From: Microvirga lotononidis
GTDB taxonomy: Bacteria; Pseudomonadota; Alphaproteobacteria; Rhizobiales; Beijerinckiaceae
NCBI RefSeq assembly: GCF_034627025.1
Contig: NZ_CP141050.1
Coordinates: 935,001-999,000, forward strand
Direction: 5' to 3'
Length of the DNA: 64,000 nt
Below are positions 62,494 to 64,000 of the stretch, one piece after another. The notes under the pieces are model-generated. The model was not told the origin of the DNA and did not search any database. It was given only the letters and a program-made list of their open reading frames with translations. The position numbers and the translations under genes were made by a program. Position 1 is the stretch's first letter; the number at the start of each line of letters is the position of its first letter.

Positions 62494-62850
62494 TCAGCTG
62501 GGCTCCAGTGGCACGGATGTCGGTCGTGGCGCATGCACGCGGCGCCAGTCCAAACCTTCGAGCAAAGCCGAGAGTTGAGCCGCCGACAGGTGAAGGGCAC
62601 CGTCCTGCACCTTGGGCCAGCGGAACTCGCCATCCTCCAATCGCTTGGCGACCAGCACGACACCGGTGCCATCCCAGAACACCAGCTTGACGCGATCCGC
62701 GCGTTTGGCGCGGAAGACGTAAACAGTCCCGGAGAACGGATCGGCTCCCATGGTCTCGCGCACGAGCGCAGCGAGGCCATCAGCGCCTTTGCGGAAGTCG
62801 ACGGGCTTGGTGGCCACCAGGACGCGGACAGTGCCGGTTGGTCCGATCAT
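62494..62850 (-). CDS. tnpB: IS66 accessory protein TnpB
   Basis: 118 residues. TVRVLVATKPVDFRKGADGL, GTVYVFRAKRADRVKLVFWD and KRLEDGEFRWPKVQDGALHL are the IS66 Orf2 signature. Needed for transposition of this family. Overlaps tnpA by 4 bases. Confidence 0.95.
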   Translation of the reverse strand: MIGPTGTVRVLVATKPVDFRKGADGLAALVRETMGADPFSGTVYVFRAKRADRVKLVFWDGTGVVLVAKRLEDGEFRWPKVQDGALHLSAAQLSALLEGLDWRRVHAPRPTSVPLEPS

Positions 62851-63248
62851 CGCAGGCTCTTGAGGGTTTGCAGCACGAGGGCCAGTGTCGCTCCATCGAC
62901 ACCGGGCGGGACGCGGATGACGACGCCCTCCACGACAATCTCGATGATCGCCTCCCGGCAGGCGGCCGGCGTGGGCTGCGGCGTGTCAGGGCTGACAACA
63001 ACTGGGGTAAAGATCAGCGGATGATTGTCAGCCTCTCGCTTGGCCTGACGACGCCAGGTGAACAGGTGCTGGGGCGACATGCCATGACGGCGGGCCACTT
63101 CGGACACCACCGCGCCCGGCGCCATGGCTTCCTCCAGGATCCGCGCCTTCTCATCGGCTGACCAGCGCCGGCGTCCGCCGGCCCCGGTGATCACTTCCAG
63201 ACGCCGCACGGGCCGCGGCGGCTCAAGCATATGGTCAACCATCGACAC
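62847..63248 (-). CDS. tnpA: IS66 accessory protein TnpA
   Basis: 133 residues. EVITGAGGRRRWSADEKARI, LEEAMAPGAVVSEVARRHGM, SPQHLFTWRRQAKRE: an IS3/IS66-type helix-turn-helix that binds the ends. Overlaps tnpB, showing coupled translation. Confidence 0.95.
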   Translation of the reverse strand: MSMVDHMLEPPRPVRRLEVITGAGGRRRWSADEKARILEEAMAPGAVVSEVARRHGMSPQHLFTWRRQAKREADNHPLIFTPVVVSPDTPQPTPAACREAIIEIVVEGVVIRVPPGVDGATLALVLQTLKSLR

Positions 63249-63326
63249 AAAACGATCCTCAATCCAAGATCGTCAGTCTCGCTGCTCAGACATGCGAATG
63301 TAAGGTGCGGCTGGAACACCGCTTAC

Positions 63327-63600
63327 AACAGGCATGGGGAACAACGTCGTAGAAAATATTAGAGCATCGGACGCTTTGTCGGACCCGCCCGGATCCCACC
63401 TCTGCCCAACGGAGAGGGCTGGGGTGTTGTGGACCCGTCTTTCAGTCTGATGCTCTAGCGTCTTATTCACAAGGTCATGGAGTACGCACGAACCTATGAG
63501 ATTTCGTTATGATCGCGCTACGCCTCCAAATCTATACCTCGGATTAGAAGCCTGAATGGGCCTACAACGTAAATTACTTTCTAGAAACTATTCGAGAAAG
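63327..63600. other. AT-richer stretch beyond the IS66
   Basis: No credible gene. Base composition drops in GC relative to most of the window, as does the following gene. Confidence 0.4.
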
Positions 63601-64000
63601 CTACATGACCTTAAGGGTTCTGTTATTATGCGTATAGTAGTCACCAACTGTGTATTTGTCGTTGTTTAGCTCCTCTGCTATCATAGATGTTGCGATGATT
63701 ACTTGGTGTTCTGAGAGCGCCGCTTCAGATTTTTTTTGGAGCTGAATTTGGAAGTTCTTACTTCTTTGGGGCTCCATTCCTTTGTCTTCTACAGTATCCA
63801 TAATCAGGAGCCGAGGATGGTAGAACGTGCTATCGTTTGCGGCTGCATACGCAAACGCTGCAAGAAAGCTGTTCTTCAGATACACCATGGAGCTAGCCGA
63901 GAAGAAGCTGTCACCATTTACAGCAACTCTGTTCCCATCGAATTCAAAGTCAACATTGCGTGCATTGTCGAACGTACTCTGCCTCGCCAAATCGTTTCTT
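63601..64000 (-). CDS. AAA/SMC-type ATPase, C-terminal part (5' end outside window)
   Basis: Open to the window edge. Reads FSASSMVYLKNSFLAAFAYA (an ABC-signature-like region), then HPRLLIMDTVEDKGMEPQRS (Walker B-like, with Asp-Thr) and SEHQVIIATSMIAEELNND. The order signature then Walker B is as in RecF/SMC-type ATPases. Low GC and an IS66 beside it suggest recent acquisition. Such ATPases are frequent in anti-phage systems, but nothing here shows that. Confidence 0.6.
   Translation of the reverse strand, partial: RNDLARQSTFDNARNVDFEFDGNRVAVNGDSFFSASSMVYLKNSFLAAFAYAAANDSTFYHPRLLIMDTVEDKGMEPQRSKNFQIQLQKKSEAALSEHQVIIATSMIAEELNNDKYTVGDYYTHNNRTLKVM

Larger units (their letters stand above)
60886..63326 (-). 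mobile_element. Complete IS66-family insertion sequence
   Basis: Ends GTAAGCGATGTCTTC at 60886 and GTAAGCGGTGTTCC on the other strand ending at 63326. Both are flanked by AACAGGCA (60878-60885 and 63327-63334), a perfect 8-bp target duplication. Carries tnpA, tnpB and tnpC, all intact, so a recent insertion. Confidence 0.95.

Noticed and set aside
1..64000. CRISPR arrays, tRNA or rRNA genes, prophage structural genes
   Set aside because: No regularly spaced repeats, no tRNA-like cloverleaf with CCA context, no rRNA segments and no phage head or tail genes were seen.

Overview
The window looks like an accessory, insertion-sequence-rich stretch of a GC-rich alphaproteobacterial genome, most likely Hyphomicrobiales and Methylobacteriaceae-like (a Microvirga or Methylobacterium relative). 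The basis is the gene content: NepR-like anti-sigma factors, an HWE histidine kinase, many small DUF6894 proteins, a short outer-membrane beta-barrel with an ADLPLRAAP-type N-terminus, DUF1236 and PepSY proteins. The assignment is inference; there is no rRNA, tRNA or core marker to fix it.

Layout. 0.3-9 kb: a GGDEF-EAL protein, a RarA-like AAA ATPase with a changed Walker A lysine, an orphan MinD and threonine deaminase (ilvA). 9-13.6 kb: small uncharacterised proteins, a ParB-like nuclease-fold protein, a degenerate receiver and a NepR-like protein. 14-16.7 kb: an IS5-type element, then an IS1111/IS110-type element that sits inside the terminal inverted repeat of a 142-bp MITE-like repeat; a second MITE copy lies at 23.1 kb against an IS6-family remnant. 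16.7-24.8 kb: secreted nuclease, Excalibur and ClpP-like proteins, four DUF6894 or related small proteins, a PAS protein, and a receiver whose phospho-Asp is Glu. 25-38 kb: porin, transglutaminase-like protease, a DUF6502-DUF5666 operon divergent from a Gly-rich secreted protein with twin 17-bp palindromes between them, a receiver, Crp/Fnr, DUF2200, and several decaying gene fragments. 38.9-44.5 kb: a marR-controlled operon (DUF1428 tandem, two VOC proteins, DHFR-like reductase) and a tetR/membrane-protein pair with clear palindromic operators. 45-49 kb: a broken GGDEF gene joined to an Imm11-like remnant, then ParD, HWE kinase, receiver and NepR-like, a probable branch of the general stress response. 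49-57.8 kb: inositol-phosphatase-like and metallophosphoesterase genes, an IS110, PepSY and DUF1236 proteins, and abutting IS5 and IS630 copies. 58.3-60.8 kb: four exported proteins of no recognised function, three of which appear to share one domain. 60.9-63.3 kb: a complete IS66 with a perfect 8-bp target duplication, followed by the C-terminal part of an SMC/AAA-type ATPase that runs off the window.

The recurring themes are signalling and stress control (c-di-GMP enzymes, HWE/receiver/NepR, Crp, MarR, TetR), envelope or secreted proteins, and heavy IS traffic with many gene relics. The points I would look at first are the IS1111 insertion into the MITE end with a candidate guide RNA downstream of its transposase, the exported-protein cluster at 58.3-60.8 kb, and the DUF6502 locus with its paired palindromes.
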